Made by a program: the position numbers and the translations under genes. DNA of 64,000 nucleotides from Tetragonia tetragonoides (taxonomy: Eukaryota; Streptophyta; Magnoliopsida; Caryophyllales; Aizoaceae). The stretch covers positions 6,207,501 through 6,271,500 of the forward strand of contig CM076151.1 of the NCBI GenBank assembly GCA_038025085.1, read 5' to 3'. The notes beneath the pieces are model-generated. The model was given only the letters and a program-made list of their open reading frames with translations. It was not told the origin of the DNA and searched no databases. Numbering within the stretch: the stretch's first letter is position 1; each line of letters begins with the position of its first letter. Shown here piece after piece: positions 47,582-60,056 of the stretch.

Positions 47582-50029
47582 ATGGAAGAACCCCTAACAC
47601 CGGTGGGGCGTTTATGCCTCCTCCCCTACCACAACCAAGTGATCCATTGTGCCATTGGTCTGAAAAACCCCATCGACATCGATGCCGTTAAGCACGAGTT
47701 CAACAACGTAGTGACTAAAATCCCAAGGTTCTCAAGCCTTGTAGCCTTGGATACACATGATGGGATACCAAGGTGGAGGGAAACCCAAGTTAATATAAAC
47801 AATCATATAATCATCCATGATGATGATGATGATGATGACCATGATGATGGTGATGATGGCAGCCGTCGTCGTGACGACATCATCAACGCTTACTTGGCAG
47901 ACATAGCCATCTCACCACCCATGAGATTTGACAAGCCATTGTGGGAGTTACACATCATGCCAAAACACAAGTGCTTGATCATGAGAGTTCATCATGCATT
48001 GGCTGATGGTGTGTCACAGATGTCAATGTTATGGACCATGGATAGACCAAGAGGAGTAGTGCATGATGATGGGCATGCAATAACCCAAAATGACGGGAAA
48101 AGTAAAAAGAGTACAAAAAATAAGTGGAGAAAGAGCTTGAAAAACATGGGATTATGGGAAGTGTTGATGTTTATTTGGTTTAGTTTGGTTTTTGGGTTAA
48201 AACTAATAGCAAGGTGCTTGTGGGTGAAAGATAAGGGGAATGTGATTAGTGGAATTGAAGGGGTGGAGCTTTGGCCAAGGAAGGTATGATATGAGGGCAA
48301 TCAAAAAGGTCATCCCAAATGTCGTAAGAATTTCCGATCCCTACTAAGAATCTTTTTGGATTTATTTTGTTTCATATATACTCCCTCCGTTATAAAATCT
48401 GCCTTCCGATGGCTACTTTTCTGCAAAACTTCGCCTCTTACTCCTTGTGAGTAGGTAGGTGGCGAAAAGGGGACCAAGTTAGGGTGGGAATATGGGATGC
48501 AAGTAGCGCTAAAATAGACAATTTACACATAAAATAATGATGCCAATAAAGGAGATGAAAAGAAGATCATGGAACAAACCAAATAGGGAAATTGGCAAGG
48601 AGATTTCGAAACAAATGGAGTATATGAGTCTAATTCACACTAAATGATTGTCTCATAATGTAAATGCAAAATTATTGCAGACTATACATGACGTTCTCTA
48701 TGGATTAGTGTGGTGTGGATTGTCAAAATACCTTAATGCTCAACATCCTCAAGGTAAACATACAAATCCTCAAACTGGTTAATTATTTAATATTTCGTAT
48801 GTAATTATAGGAATATTATCATGAATCGAAATTGGATGTACATATATACTCCGTATGTTAAAGCTGAAATTTGTATATATTTTCCTATTTCTAGCTTTGC
48901 AACATGGTGTTCAAATTACTGGTATGTGCTCTGTCAATTTAAGAGGAGCATAAGCGTTATTGGTTTGTACTTATTTTCCACTCATCCTTTAGTGAAAACT
49001 AAACTTTTGATTTTGATAATGTTGGAACATTGAATGGATTTGATATTGCATTAGTTCTCGCATATAACATCAAATTTTGATTAGGATCTATCAACCATGC
49101 TAAGCGAAGGTTCAACAATGCCGTGGGGTAACAAGTTCTCGATGATCCTCTTACCTATGATCCATTACCAACAATGTGATTTGGATCCTCTAGCCTACGT
49201 AATGAAAGCTAAGACAGTGATGGATCAGAAAAAGCTGTCAATGGAAGCTTGTCTCTCCTTCGGTATAGCAAACATTGGAACAAGATTATTTGGTTCTAAG
49301 GTGATTTGTGATTTGTGATTTGTGATTTGTTGAAATAATTACAAAAGGAAAATGTCTCTTCTTTGAGTATGACCGGGACTTGTCATGATTTTTGGCTCTA
49401 GATCCTTATAAAATCACTAAAACACCTTATTCGAGATCACCCTTTTTCAAGGTAAACGGGTCAGGCCTATAGTGTGTGAACTTGTACTCCAATTCAAAGA
49501 GATCTACTAGTCAATGTGAATTGATATTTAAATTAACTCTCAAGTAAAAACTACTGTAATAAACAAGCATACTCATCATGTGGTTTATGTTGCAGGTTGC
49601 AGGTTGCAGGTTACTTATCTTACAGAGTATTGTGTAATACAACCTTCATACTTGCTAATATTAGTGGCCCACAAGAGGAGATTGTCATTGCCAAAAAACC
49701 CTGTAACTTTCATAAAAGTTACACCTTCCAGTCAACCTCAAGTAAGTGATTTGTTATTAGTCATCAAAATAAAAATATTTTTTTCCTTTTTTGTCTGGAA
49801 ATAATAATCTAAATATGCTTACGGATCGTTACTTTTCTTTTCTTTTTTTTTTTTTTCCGGGCAGGCAATCACATTGCACATGGTGAGCTACGCAGGAAAG
49901 GCAGATCTTCAAATTCAAGTGGCCAAAGACGTTATCCCTGATCCAAAATTATTAGCCAAGTGCTTTGAAGATGCATTGCAAGAAATGAAAGAAGCAGCAG
50001 ATGGTTTTGTAAATAATAATCAAGTATAA
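47582..50029 (+). pseudogene. WSD-5: damaged WSD1-type wax ester synthase gene
   Basis: Paralogue of WSD-3 with all six exon positions: 47582 to 48283 or about 48325, 48681-48753, 48895-48962, 49085-49300, about 49603-49740, 49865-50029. Active site HHALADG is present in exon 1, after an Asp/His-rich insert (residues about 82-97). Damage: a net loss of about 23 nt at 48284 removes the codons for the expected MATARFTLA; TAA at 48951-48953 inside exon 3 (NLRGA-stop); the 7-nt unit GTTGCAG repeated at the exon 5 acceptor; and one extra A in the A6 run at 49691-49696 (KNPVTF frame lost). The exon 1 lesion makes AAG/GTATGA, a possible new in-frame donor, but the exon 3 stop remains. A truncated acyltransferase-half protein could still be made. 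Confidence 0.8.
48381..48620. mobile_element. Stowaway-like MITE in WSD-5 intron 1
   Basis: Ends CTCCCTCCGTTATAAAATC and inverted ..GATTTCGAAACAAATGGAG, flanked by TA. 240 bp. Confidence 0.65.
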
Positions 50030-50331
50030 TTTAGAATCATGAACATGAACTGATGTAATAAAAATAAATAAATATATTTATAAAGTTTTTTTTTTTTTTT
50101 TTTTTTGTAAGTCTTTTCTTTCAATAAAATTGGATACTTTTTTTATTTTGTATTTTTCATTTATTTGACAAATTCTTTGATTATATTTTTGTTCAAGGTT
50201 TGGTCACAAAAGTGAAATAAAGATTGGTTGGGCCAAAAGGGCTCACTACCACAAAAACTCACCAAAATGTTCTGTTTTGGCCTTCCTGGCTTGGTTCATT
50301 CATCATTGATTCATTGGTGGTTTCTTCCACA

Positions 50332-50368
50332 TTCTCTCTCTCTCTCTCTCTCTCGCTCTCTCTCTCTC
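50332..50368. repeat. (TC)n tract upstream of the PAB-like gene
   Basis: About 18 TC units with one CG interruption, ending about 35 nt before the start codon at 50403; probably in the 5' UTR. The rest of 50030-50402 shows no gene. Confidence 0.85.
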
Positions 50369-50402
50369 CTTCCATTTTTCCTTTCACTCCAATAAGGTGA
50401 CA

Positions 50403-53400
50403 ATGAAAGCCGGGGTGGTAGGCTTGGTGAACGGAGCTCCCTGTGCCACCGTGCCACGGTTGCACCGTCTCACAGGTCGGAAGTTTCCAATTCAGAGCTT
50501 TTCCTCTTCTGGTAACTCACTCGCTCAACCCTCTTTTCATCCAAATTATTTGTATGGGATTTCATTCTAGTTAAGCTTAATCATATGCCCTGGACTTAAT
50601 TTAGTCAAAGGTGTTTTCTGGGCAAATGCGTTTCTGTGTTGGGTTCCTTTCTTTTGATAATGAATGTACATTATGGGGTGTTTTAGCAATCTTATTTTCT
50701 GTTGGGATAATCCTCAACAAATTTTGTAATCATGATGAGTCTTTGCAAGAATTGAAGGTCAAGCCTAACCTCAAGAATGTTTACACTGCTGTTTCTTCAT
50801 TGCTTTTGGTAAATTTCTGTTCAATAATCAACACAAATGTTACAATTTTTGTTTTGGGATGCAGGCCATATATCATTTGTAAAGGACATTGCTTCTACTC
50901 AACCCCCGGAGCATCTTCATCAGTTGTTAAAAGTGTTACAAACAAGAGGTGTGTATATTTACTCTTTTATGCTAAATGACTTGATTTCTGTAGAAGTCAA
51001 ATTTGCTTTTCTCTAGGTTTTTTACAACCTGCTGTAGTTAGTGTCGAGATGCCTGCATTTGTGAAGCGTAATATACTTAGGGGGCAAATCTTTGTGAGCT
51101 TTAGTCAGTTCACTGTAAGGTAATGTTATGTTCTGGTGAAATGACCCTTCTGTTTTGGAACAACAAAAGAACTTGGGATAGTAGTATTATACAAGAATAA
51201 TCAGAGATACATGCAAAAGCTAAGAGGGATGCATAGAACTCCACTAAAGCAGGGCAATCTGACCTATGTCAGGCAACATATCTTACATCTTTGTATGTTC
51301 TATGTAGACAATATATGTATACCTAGAGAAGGACACCTGCTAGGATGCTACATTGTTGTGTTGAGGAGATTTAACTTCAAATGAAATATCAATTGAATGC
51401 AAGTCTGTAGATAATTTACGTCATTGCGCTCTTCAAACATGTATGATTGTTTAAATCTTAAGAGTGCCAAACCTTCTTAATCTCAGTATCTACTTTAGAT
51501 GCAAATGTTTTTAGCCTCCTGAAGATTTACAGCTCTGACTGTATATTGTTTCAACCAGGCGAAACAATCATTTCTCCTGGGGCTAGGCAGGGTTTGATTC
51601 CACTTGCTATTCCTCTATCAGAAAACTTGTCAGGTTAAGCCAAATCTGGTTTTAAGTTTTAACCTGTCTGATTCCTTCAATCAGTGACTTGCATATGCTT
51701 AACATTAGCAATTATCTGCAGCAGGTACTGTAACTGCGTTGTTGCGATGGCCAACAGCTCCACCTGGGTAAGACGCTCAAACCCCTCATTTGCGAGTAAA
51801 TATATTGGAGTTCTGTAAATTTGTTAGGGACTTTCATTAGTCTACTTCCAACTCATAGCCTTTCATATCCTACTATTTATCTGTGGTTCACACAGGTTGG
51901 AGATGCCAGTTGTAGAAGTACACAAGCATGGTGTGTGGCTTTTGGCGAAGAATGTAATTAATTAATCTGAAAGCATCCTTCATGTGCGTACGTAGACAAG
52001 TACTAGTATGTCTATTGAAGCATGTCATGATTTGTATTAGGACATGCTTCATATGTTTTTATCTTCCCATTTTTCACCATCTCTTTTCTTCCATCACCCC
52101 CAATCAGGTCCCCATAGCGAAAAACATGTTTTGAGATAAATGCCTTAGTGTGCTTCTTTTGCATTTCAGGTAGATCAATATATTCACAGAATTCTTGTTG
52201 AGGAAGATGCTAAGATCGCAGATGAGGGTCACAGTGTGCTTTTGGACGCTTCATCTGAGGCTGGTACGAAATTGTTTAGGAAGGGCGATTTTGCCGAGTC
52301 TCAGACTCACATTGATACCTATCTTCTGAAAAAGGTAGAGCAGATTTTTGAATCTAACCTCATGCCATCTTTTGCTCAAAGATATATAATGACTCCACTT
52401 TACTTAGGTTGGGTTATTTCCAGATGTTCTAGAGAGAAAAGTGATGCGGCACTTTGATGATGGTGATCATGTGAGATTGTTTTCTTTCGGATTGTATCCT
52501 TTCTTCTTGTTCACCCATTCGATTTTTTAATATTAACTTTTCCCATATGGACTGAAGGTTTCAGCCTTGGTGACTGGAGAATTCTATACAAAGAAAGACC
52601 TTTTTCCAGGATTTGCACGGCCATTTGTCTTCAGTTCTAAGATCTTGCTGAAGTATGCATAAGTCATTCTGTATTGTATACTTTTGTTTCATAGTAATTC
52701 TCGAGAATAATTTGATCACAATTTGCAAATTGTATAATCTCAAGATATTCTAAAAACTGTACTATTTGCAGGGTTGGGCGTGTCTCAGAAGCTAAAGATG
52801 CCGCAAGAGTGGCACTGAAATCACCATGGTGGACTTTGGGTTGTGCATACGAGGTGTATAATTTGTTCAACCCATTATATTTCCTTATGTACTTGTCTCT
52901 CCATTTCCAGTCACAGCCCTTCTCTGTAGTCCCAAGTGAAGGAAGAAAGGGAAGAAAGTGGGACAATTATGAAATCTCCTAACTCTGTTGTGCTTATTTC
53001 TCATGTTGTCCATGAGGGGCTTGCCAGAACAGGATTTCTCACCAGTAATGTGTATTGTCATTCTCAGGAAGTTGCTGATCTTGCACAATGGGAAGATGAA
53101 CAAATTGAATACATCAAGGAGAAGGTGACAGAAGAGGGCAGACAAGAAGATTTGAAAAAAGGAAAAGAACCCATTCAGGTAAAAAAAAGAGTATCTATCT
53201 TTACATGTTTTGAACATGCAGAACTGAAACTATGAAAAAAAATTTGGGCAAGGCTTTGAGGCCAACTCTTTTTAACCCCAATGGTCTGTTCAGGTAGCAC
53301 TTGATGAAGCTGCCTTTTTGTTGGATTTGGCTTCTGTTGAGGGGACTTGGGATGAATGTGTGGAGAGAGTTGCTGAATGTTACAAGGAAGCTGGACTGGA

Positions 53401-53434
53401 TGAAATTGCTACATTTATCATGTATAGAGACTGA
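50403..53434 (+). CDS. PAB: Plastid protein resembling PAB (chloroplast ATPase biogenesis), one-base frameshift
   Basis: Eleven exons: 50403-50511, 50865-50948, 51558-51633, 51725-51767, 51896-51953, 52170-52334, 52408-52470, 52558-52652, 52772-52853, 53068-53178, 53294-53434. The N-terminus (MKAGVVGLVNGAPCATVPRL) suits a transit peptide; conserved stretches include SPGARQGLI, LLRWPTAPPG, MPVVEVHKHGVWLLAKN, VGLFPDVLERKVMRHF and WWTLGCAYE. I recall this protein as Arabidopsis At4g34090 (PAB, an assembly factor for chloroplast ATP synthase), and SUD1 (At4g34100) follows nearby here, which supports the name. All phases agree except exon 3, where CCC at 51599-51601 has one C too many between GLI and PLAIPLSEN. 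Corrected length 341 residues. The extra base is either an error in the sequence or a null allele. Confidence 0.75.
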
Positions 53435-54124
53435 GTACCAGTGGTGATGTGCTCTGTTTCTTTCTTGGAGAAATTCGGAAGGTCCAATTTTTCCAGTTTT
53501 GAATGCCTTCAAAAGCTGACGGAAATTTCTGACTCAGCTGCCATACTAGATGTTCCTTTGTAAGTCTACTGGAAACAGCGCTCTAATAAGCAACTAGCTA
53601 GGGGTAAGGACAACGTAAGGTAACTAAGGCTGCATACATGTGGCCCTCCCCAGGCCCCGCCCTCGGCGGGATCCTGGATTGTTGTTGCTGATGCCGTTAT
53701 TGTTGTAGCTGCCATACTAGATGTATAGTGTTTCGTATATTAAAGCAATATACATGAATTTTGCAAGTCACGAAGAGAAATCATTATATGGATTCCTTCA
53801 AATAAGTTGAAGTTCTGGCATTGGCAAATTGTTATTACACTTGGGTGCAATACTGCAATGCTCTATTCATGACAATAATTTCAGTCTTGGGTTTCTGATT
53901 TCATTTTTCATGTGCAAATAATTTCAATTATTATTACGATTTAATGTCTTAGGATGCATACTGAAGCATTATTATACATGTAACCCAAATCTTTAGTACT
54001 TCTAACTACAGGGTTGGTACAAGCCAGTCCCTGGACAATCTCCAAAAAAAGTTTAAATAATAATAATCCACTTATATAGGAAAAGGAGAAGGGGAAGGAA
54101 AAACAAAAGGTCTCCTGTACTATA
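53435..54124. other. Intergenic between convergent genes
   Basis: 3' flanks of the PAB-like gene and FPP gene. No gene recognised. Confidence 0.5.
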
Positions 54125-57100
54125 TTAAACAAGCAGCAACACGTCCCTTGGTCCTATCAGGGCACTTGTGTTTCGCTGTAGGGGAAGGGGTGGAACAGCC
54201 TTCATCTTGCTGCAGCCTCTCTTCCTTCTGAGGAAGAGCTTCCTGATAAAACCGAACCCTCCGCTTGGCTTCTGACTTGTCTGAATAGACAAAGCCCCCA
54301 CTTGTTCAGGAGACTTCACCTTCGGCTGAGGAGCAGGAAGCGCCTTCTTATCAATATGATCAAAACTCGTCGTTTCCTGGGAGTCTTCATCACTTACTTT
54401 TTCTTTAGTCTCCAGAGACATAAGAGACTCCATTTGATCTTCATCATCCGCCAGCATACGGTCTCGAAGGGAAGAGCCGCCTTTGGGTGCCAGACTCTTT
54501 TTACCAGAGCTTGGGGCTGTGGAGGGTGTGATAGTAACCGGAGGGCAGAGATCTTCGTCCAATAGCATGGACTCAGGCGAGTCCAATCCCTTCAGCTGTC
54601 TCCCTAAGTTTTCGCTTGTTTCCTGCCATTTGACTAATTATGTGAGTAAACAAGGAGGGGAACGGAAACGTGGGAAGCGGAGCAGCTAACTTGACAGAGT
54701 TCCTTTACTTTTCTATTTAATCAGTCGTTAATAGTAATGGTTTGAAGCTTCTTTTTAAACAGTTCTGAAAGGCACAAAGCCATGCTAATCTAATTAGCAT
54801 ATATGACAAAGAAATGCATTTTGTAACTTAACCAAATTTAAGGGACCTTATGATTTTTATTTGGGATTTTTAGTCAAAATCTCTTGTGAGATAGATGACT
54901 TACAGTTCTTAGTTTCTTTGCCACTTGCTCTGTGCCAAGGTTTGGAGATTCCTTCCTTGAGTGACTCCAACTGCATAGTTCAAAATCAGATGGCAAAACA
55001 AAAGAGTTTTCATTGTCTGTGAAAGATATTAACCAGGAGAACTGTTTTCCTTACGTTTCTAGCTGAAGCTGAAGCTCAAGGCATGTTGTTTCTAGTTCTT
55101 CACAGCTGTTGTTCTTGTCCTCTAACTCCACCTCCAACGATGATAACTTGTGGAGAATCTCGTTCAATTTGGCTTTTGCAACTGTAAGTTGTGTATCAAG
55201 ATCTTCATTGATTAACCTTTGATTTTCCACTTGATCCTCAATAACCCCCTTAGTTTCTATTAGAGCGTCTAGCTCCCTTCTTAAGCTTTCTATGGTCTGG
55301 TTTGATTCTTGCAGTTGTTTCCTCAAAGTCACATTATCTTCAGTCACCAACTGTAGCTTTCCGTTTGTTTCTCTGTTCTCTTCCTGCAGAGCAGACTGAA
55401 TCGTAATCATTTGGGCAAGTGTGTGGTGACTATTTGGGGAAGGAACATCGACTTGATCTCTATTTTTTGATCCGTCAAAACCAAAATGCTTCTGTATTCT
55501 CTCCCTTGCAAATGAAGCATCACTGATATCATCACTTTTTTCTTCCACTGAAATGCGGTTACTTGGTGTGTCTGGAAGAGTCAGACCCTCCATGTCAGTT
55601 GAAGCAGAAGATTTCAAAAGGAGGAGGCCACTAATACTTGAGCTGTTTTCCTCTTTCTGCTTTGACAAATCATCTTTGCAACCCACTACAATCTTAATGT
55701 CTTGCAGAAGTTCTCCAAAACTTCTTTTGGAAACTCGATGCTCTTCCAGGATCACCTCCAATACCTCATCCAGCCAAGAATCACGTTTTTCAGGCTCACT
55801 GGTGGTCCTGCAGCTAGTATGAGCTTGTAGAACAAGTTCCTTGCTAGTTGATTGCAACTGTTGCCCCTCAACTTGTGCAGCTGTGCCTTTCGTTACCATA
55901 GCAAACTTTTCTGTCTCGACGAGATCATTCATTATCCCCATCTCTAACGCTGGGAATTCATTCTTCATATTCCCTTTTCTGAACTGTTCCAGCTCTGCTA
56001 ATAAAGCGGTAGCCCATGATTCAGAATCACCATCTCCCTGATTCCTGACTCCAACGCCAGATATAGCCAACTGCATTGAATTTTCACCTTCTGAAAGTTC
56101 TCTGAGTTGAGCTTCAACTTCTGCTAATCTTGAAGCCATTTGACCATACTTGATTCTCCAAGACTGGATCTCACGGTCACTAAGACACAGAATCTCTCTC
56201 AAGGTCTTGTTTTCTTCTTCCATATCGTACACCCTCTCTATGAGAAAACTGGTACCCTTGCTAGGTTTCTCAGGGGTAATCCCTGTTGTCGGATTTGATC
56301 TCTTCTTCCTCATGCTTGCTTGGTCTCTTCCTCGCAAGTCAGCCTCATTCTTCGTGTTTGACGAAGCAGCAGGACCTTGCAGCCTTTTTCTAACCATATT
56401 GCGCAACTGCTGGCATTCAGCTTCTAGTTTGTTGATTTGCTTTGCACTCTCCATGGCTGATCTACGGCTGTATTCTCTTTCCTCATTACGTAGCTTAAGC
56501 TCCTCCTCCATCACGCAGCACTCATACTTTAGAAAAGTGTTCTCCTTCTCAACTGAATCCAACCTAGTCATTAGCATGTCAAATTCAGCTTCCAACTGGG
56601 CTTTTGCTTTATCTATATCTTCAATCAACTTCTCTTTGCAGAGGAGTGCCTTCATCAAATTAGTGTTCTCAGCTGCTAAGCGTGAAATCCTTTTATTTGA
56701 TTCAGCTAATTTACCCTCCATCTTCTTCTGCGCCTTCTCGAAATCCTCTGTCGTCTTTGAAAAGGCATTCTGTACCCTTTCATCCTGTTGAGTTCGAAGA
56801 GATTCTACCTCCTGCATGCAGTCCTTTAAAGCAGCATCGAGCTGAGCCAATCTTTGCTCTGCTGCTTCTCCTTGCTGAAGAGCTTTGTCTAGCTCTTGCT
56901 TCAAGCATGCAGCCTCTGCTTCTGCTAGCTCTTTACCTGTAAACAATTCATTCCAACATCAGTTTTCTGAAGTACAATTTGACATGCCAGAATGCATCAG
57001 GTATTCAGAAATAAATTATCAGAAAACAGCTGAGAGAATCTTCCGAAATCTACCTGCAACTGCTTGTTCTGCTATCCTGGTATGAATTCCGATTATTTCT

Positions 57101-57729
57101 TCCTTGGCAACGCAATCGCAAGTCATTGAGGCTAACCTCTCACTGAGATTACTCGGGCATCTGGATGATCCTATTTCGTTATCTTGATCCTGCAGCCAGT
57201 GAAATTACCAAAAATCAGAACTGAGCCTTTTAAGATCACATGAAACTAGTGGAGAGTATGCACAGAAATCAGCAGCCTGTTACATATTTACAAATGCTGA
57301 CAGTTCTTGGGGAACTAAGAATAAGGGCTCTTGGGTGTAATCAACCAAGCTTTTTCTCTAATCTGCTCTACCCGTTTTAAGTTCATAATCTAATGCTGTA
57401 GACTGTATTAAGAAGCTAAGAACTAGTATTTCTGTAGTTAAGAACATTTGCAAATGAGAGAGCATTTTCTTCAACTCTCATCAATTATTCTCCTACATTG
57501 TCAGTTTGTCACCAACCATGAATGACATTGACAATAACCACATTGTACTCAAGATATACTGCTAATCCGAAAAAAACTGAAATGCAGATGGATTTCATGC
57601 TGGTGAACCAGGATATAATTTGAGCATTACCTCCTCCCTATTCGTTCCGAGATCAAGACTAGCTCTTCTATTTGCGACTATGGTCTTTTCGGAGGCTTTT
57701 CTGCGCCAACGCCATGTCTTTTGCTCCAT
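54125..57729 (-). CDS. Filament-like plant protein (FPP, FPP7-type), long coiled coil
   Basis: FPPs are plant-specific, microtubule- and membrane-associated coiled-coil proteins. Exons on the minus strand: 57631-57729, 57054-57189, 55055-56936, 54904-54970, 54125-54622; 2682 nt, 893 residues, about the family length, with every splice site GT..AG and all phases consistent. Start MEQKTWRWRRKASEKT is the usual FPP N-terminus. The first coiled coil runs through the large exon (KELAEAEAACLKQELDKALQ.. to KYECCVMEEELKLRNEEREY), a variable middle follows, then FGELLQDIKIVVGCK, a second coiled coil, and a C-terminal tail with a basic FIRKLFLRRKRG. The exon 4-5 join reads VAKKLRT-ETSENLGRQ, somewhat shorter than I recall for the family, so a small exon may be missed. 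No damage seen. Confidence 0.85.
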
Positions 57730-59785
57730 GACTTTCCTCTACTAGACAGAAATTAAGCAAGGGCTAGTACAAGCACCAAGTAACAAACCTGAAATAAACC
57801 AGTGATGATAATATGATATATAAATATATAATCCAAACCAAAGGGGGGTCATTTGTTAATGTCACTAGTTTATCACCTTTTGTTTGCGCTTTCTGACCAG
57901 TTATAAGAAGCATCATGGTTCATCATACTTAGCACATACGCTCAAGTAATAATGTAAGGCAAATGATGATAAATTGAAACACAAGAAACTACCAGCTTCA
58001 TGATATAAATTTGGAAGTATTATTAGTCATTTCAATCTAATAGCCAAATCATGATCAGACAAAAAGAGGGGTCAAAACTCAAAAGTATTAGAACTTCATA
58101 AGTACTAATTACAGAACATGGTTATGCTTTAAGACAGTTTAACCCTACGAAGTGTGACATATTTACATGATAAATGATAATCAAAACAATGTTTGACATG
58201 CAAATATTAGAGTTTGAAGCAAATAAAAACGAGAGAGAATTGTAGAGATTGAAATCACCATTAGAGACTAAGAACAGCATGATGAGAAGGGACCATATCA
58301 ACGGCTACCACCGACAGTCAATAGGAGAAGCAATAATGGAAAGAGAAAAATGAACGTCAATGGAGAAAAGCAAAAATTATAGGGTCCGTTAAAAGCAGAG
58401 AAAGGACACTAGTGATTGGACAAAGACCAAGTGTAATAGAGCGAGTGTCTGTTACTTTTTTGACCAAAAGAGAGACAACAGAGGATACTGTTGTTTTTGC
58501 CTTGTCAGTTTCAGCTAATGAATAAGGGATTTAATTTGCCCAGATACCAAAGTTGGTCGTTGGGTTGGGTTTCATGGCATAGGACGCCTAGTAAAGGTTA
58601 TCGGTTCAATTCTCATTAAACTGTTCGCTAAACCTGTCTGGAAGTTTATGTTATTGGTTTGCCCGGTGAGTGTGATTTGCACATTATTGGACACACTTAA
58701 GATTTATACCGTGCACACTTTAAGAATAGTGAATACATGTTCCTGTATAAAGAAAAAAAGAAGGATTTAATAGTAACTTACACAAGGGATGGCAAACTCA
58801 TGAGGCTCCATGTACATGTCTCCATTTGGGTAGTCCATTATGCCAAGTGTATGGATTATATAGTAGAGAGCTTAATGTTTCTTCAGACTTTTCTTCTAAA
58901 ATGAGAGCCTTGTCGCCGGTTGTGTGGTGTTGAATGTTGATGGTGGTGAGTCTTGTTAAGTGGTTGGACTATGTCATTTGTGGAGCACCAAGACCTCTAA
59001 AATTTCTTCCTTAGTACATAAACTTGTTACAAATGTTACAACGTGTATGTTATATACAAGATACAATGATTGATGTTACTTTTAAAATTCTAGGTTTGAT
59101 GTTGCTTCTTTTTTTTCTTGTTACCAAGAGGATAATAAAGTTGCTCGTTTAAATAAGTTAATAATGGTTTCATTGATAAGGTTGATTTGAGAATTTTGTG
59201 TCGTAACTTAAAACTTTTTTTTATGTATTTTTTATTGTCACTCATGACCGAATAAATAACTAAACTTTCTTCAAAAAATGGAAATTAAAAAAAAAAAGAA
59301 AAAAAATAGAATACATCCAAAAAAAGAGCAGTACATTTTGAAATTGAAGAGGATAAGTCACACATATTTGTTGCTGTTTTTTTATTTAGTTATCATAATG
59401 CATAATGCACATCTCACCAAAAAAAAAAATTTGCATGATGCACATGGTTGCAAGGGTGTGATTTACCTTTTGGTTGAATTTTTTTTTTGGTTTAATAATC
59501 AACTTTTGGCCGTATTTTGTAACCAAAAAAAACATCAACTTTTAACTGTATTTAAAACAAAGTTTTACCTTTTTTCCTAGACAGAATTAATCAAGAAGCT
59601 ATACATGAATTTCAATTAATTTTAAATTGACTTTATTGTAAATTGACCTCTGAACGTGTATATTGACTTTTATTTTTCATATATAGTAAAAATTAATTTT
59701 TATGGAGATAAATATACAAAACATGAGCAAACCAAAATAGACTATTAAACAGATGTACAAAACATTTACTAATTACATCCAATAC
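57730..59785. other. Intergenic between divergent FPP and SUD1
   Basis: No gene recognised. 58780-59785 is AT-rich with A and T runs; the Lys-rich frame at 59278-59580 follows from these. Confidence 0.5.
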
Positions 59786-60001
59786 TAGGGTTGTTCAAAA
59801 GAATCTGAAATCGACCATCCTTTTCGGATATCCGAAATTATCCAAAAAATCCGAAAAATAACCAAATTAAAATCAACAAAAGTAGGAAAAAAATAACTTC
59901 TTTGAATACCCATTATCCAAATATGAAATTTCGGATACAGATTCAGATATCAAAATTGAGTATCCAAAAATTCGGATATCCGCTTATAAACACCTCTAGT
60001 A
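59786..60001. mobile_element. hAT-like MITE with GGATATCC-rich interior
   Basis: Ends TAGGGTTGTTC and (inverted) ..ACACCTCTAGT, flanked by CCAATAC (59779-59785, 60002-60008), extending to 8 bp with one mismatch. The inside repeats TTCGGATATCCGAA-type palindromes. Confidence 0.6.
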
Positions 60002-60056
60002 CCAATACAACATACTCCTAGACTTCTCTGGAGCATCATTTTTCTAATATTTTTTT

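Noticed and set aside
55553..56942. Plus-strand frames opposite the FPP gene
   Set aside because: Antisense shadows of the large FPP coding exon.
59278..59580. Lys-rich 100-residue open frame
   Set aside because: A- and T-run sequence, no domain.
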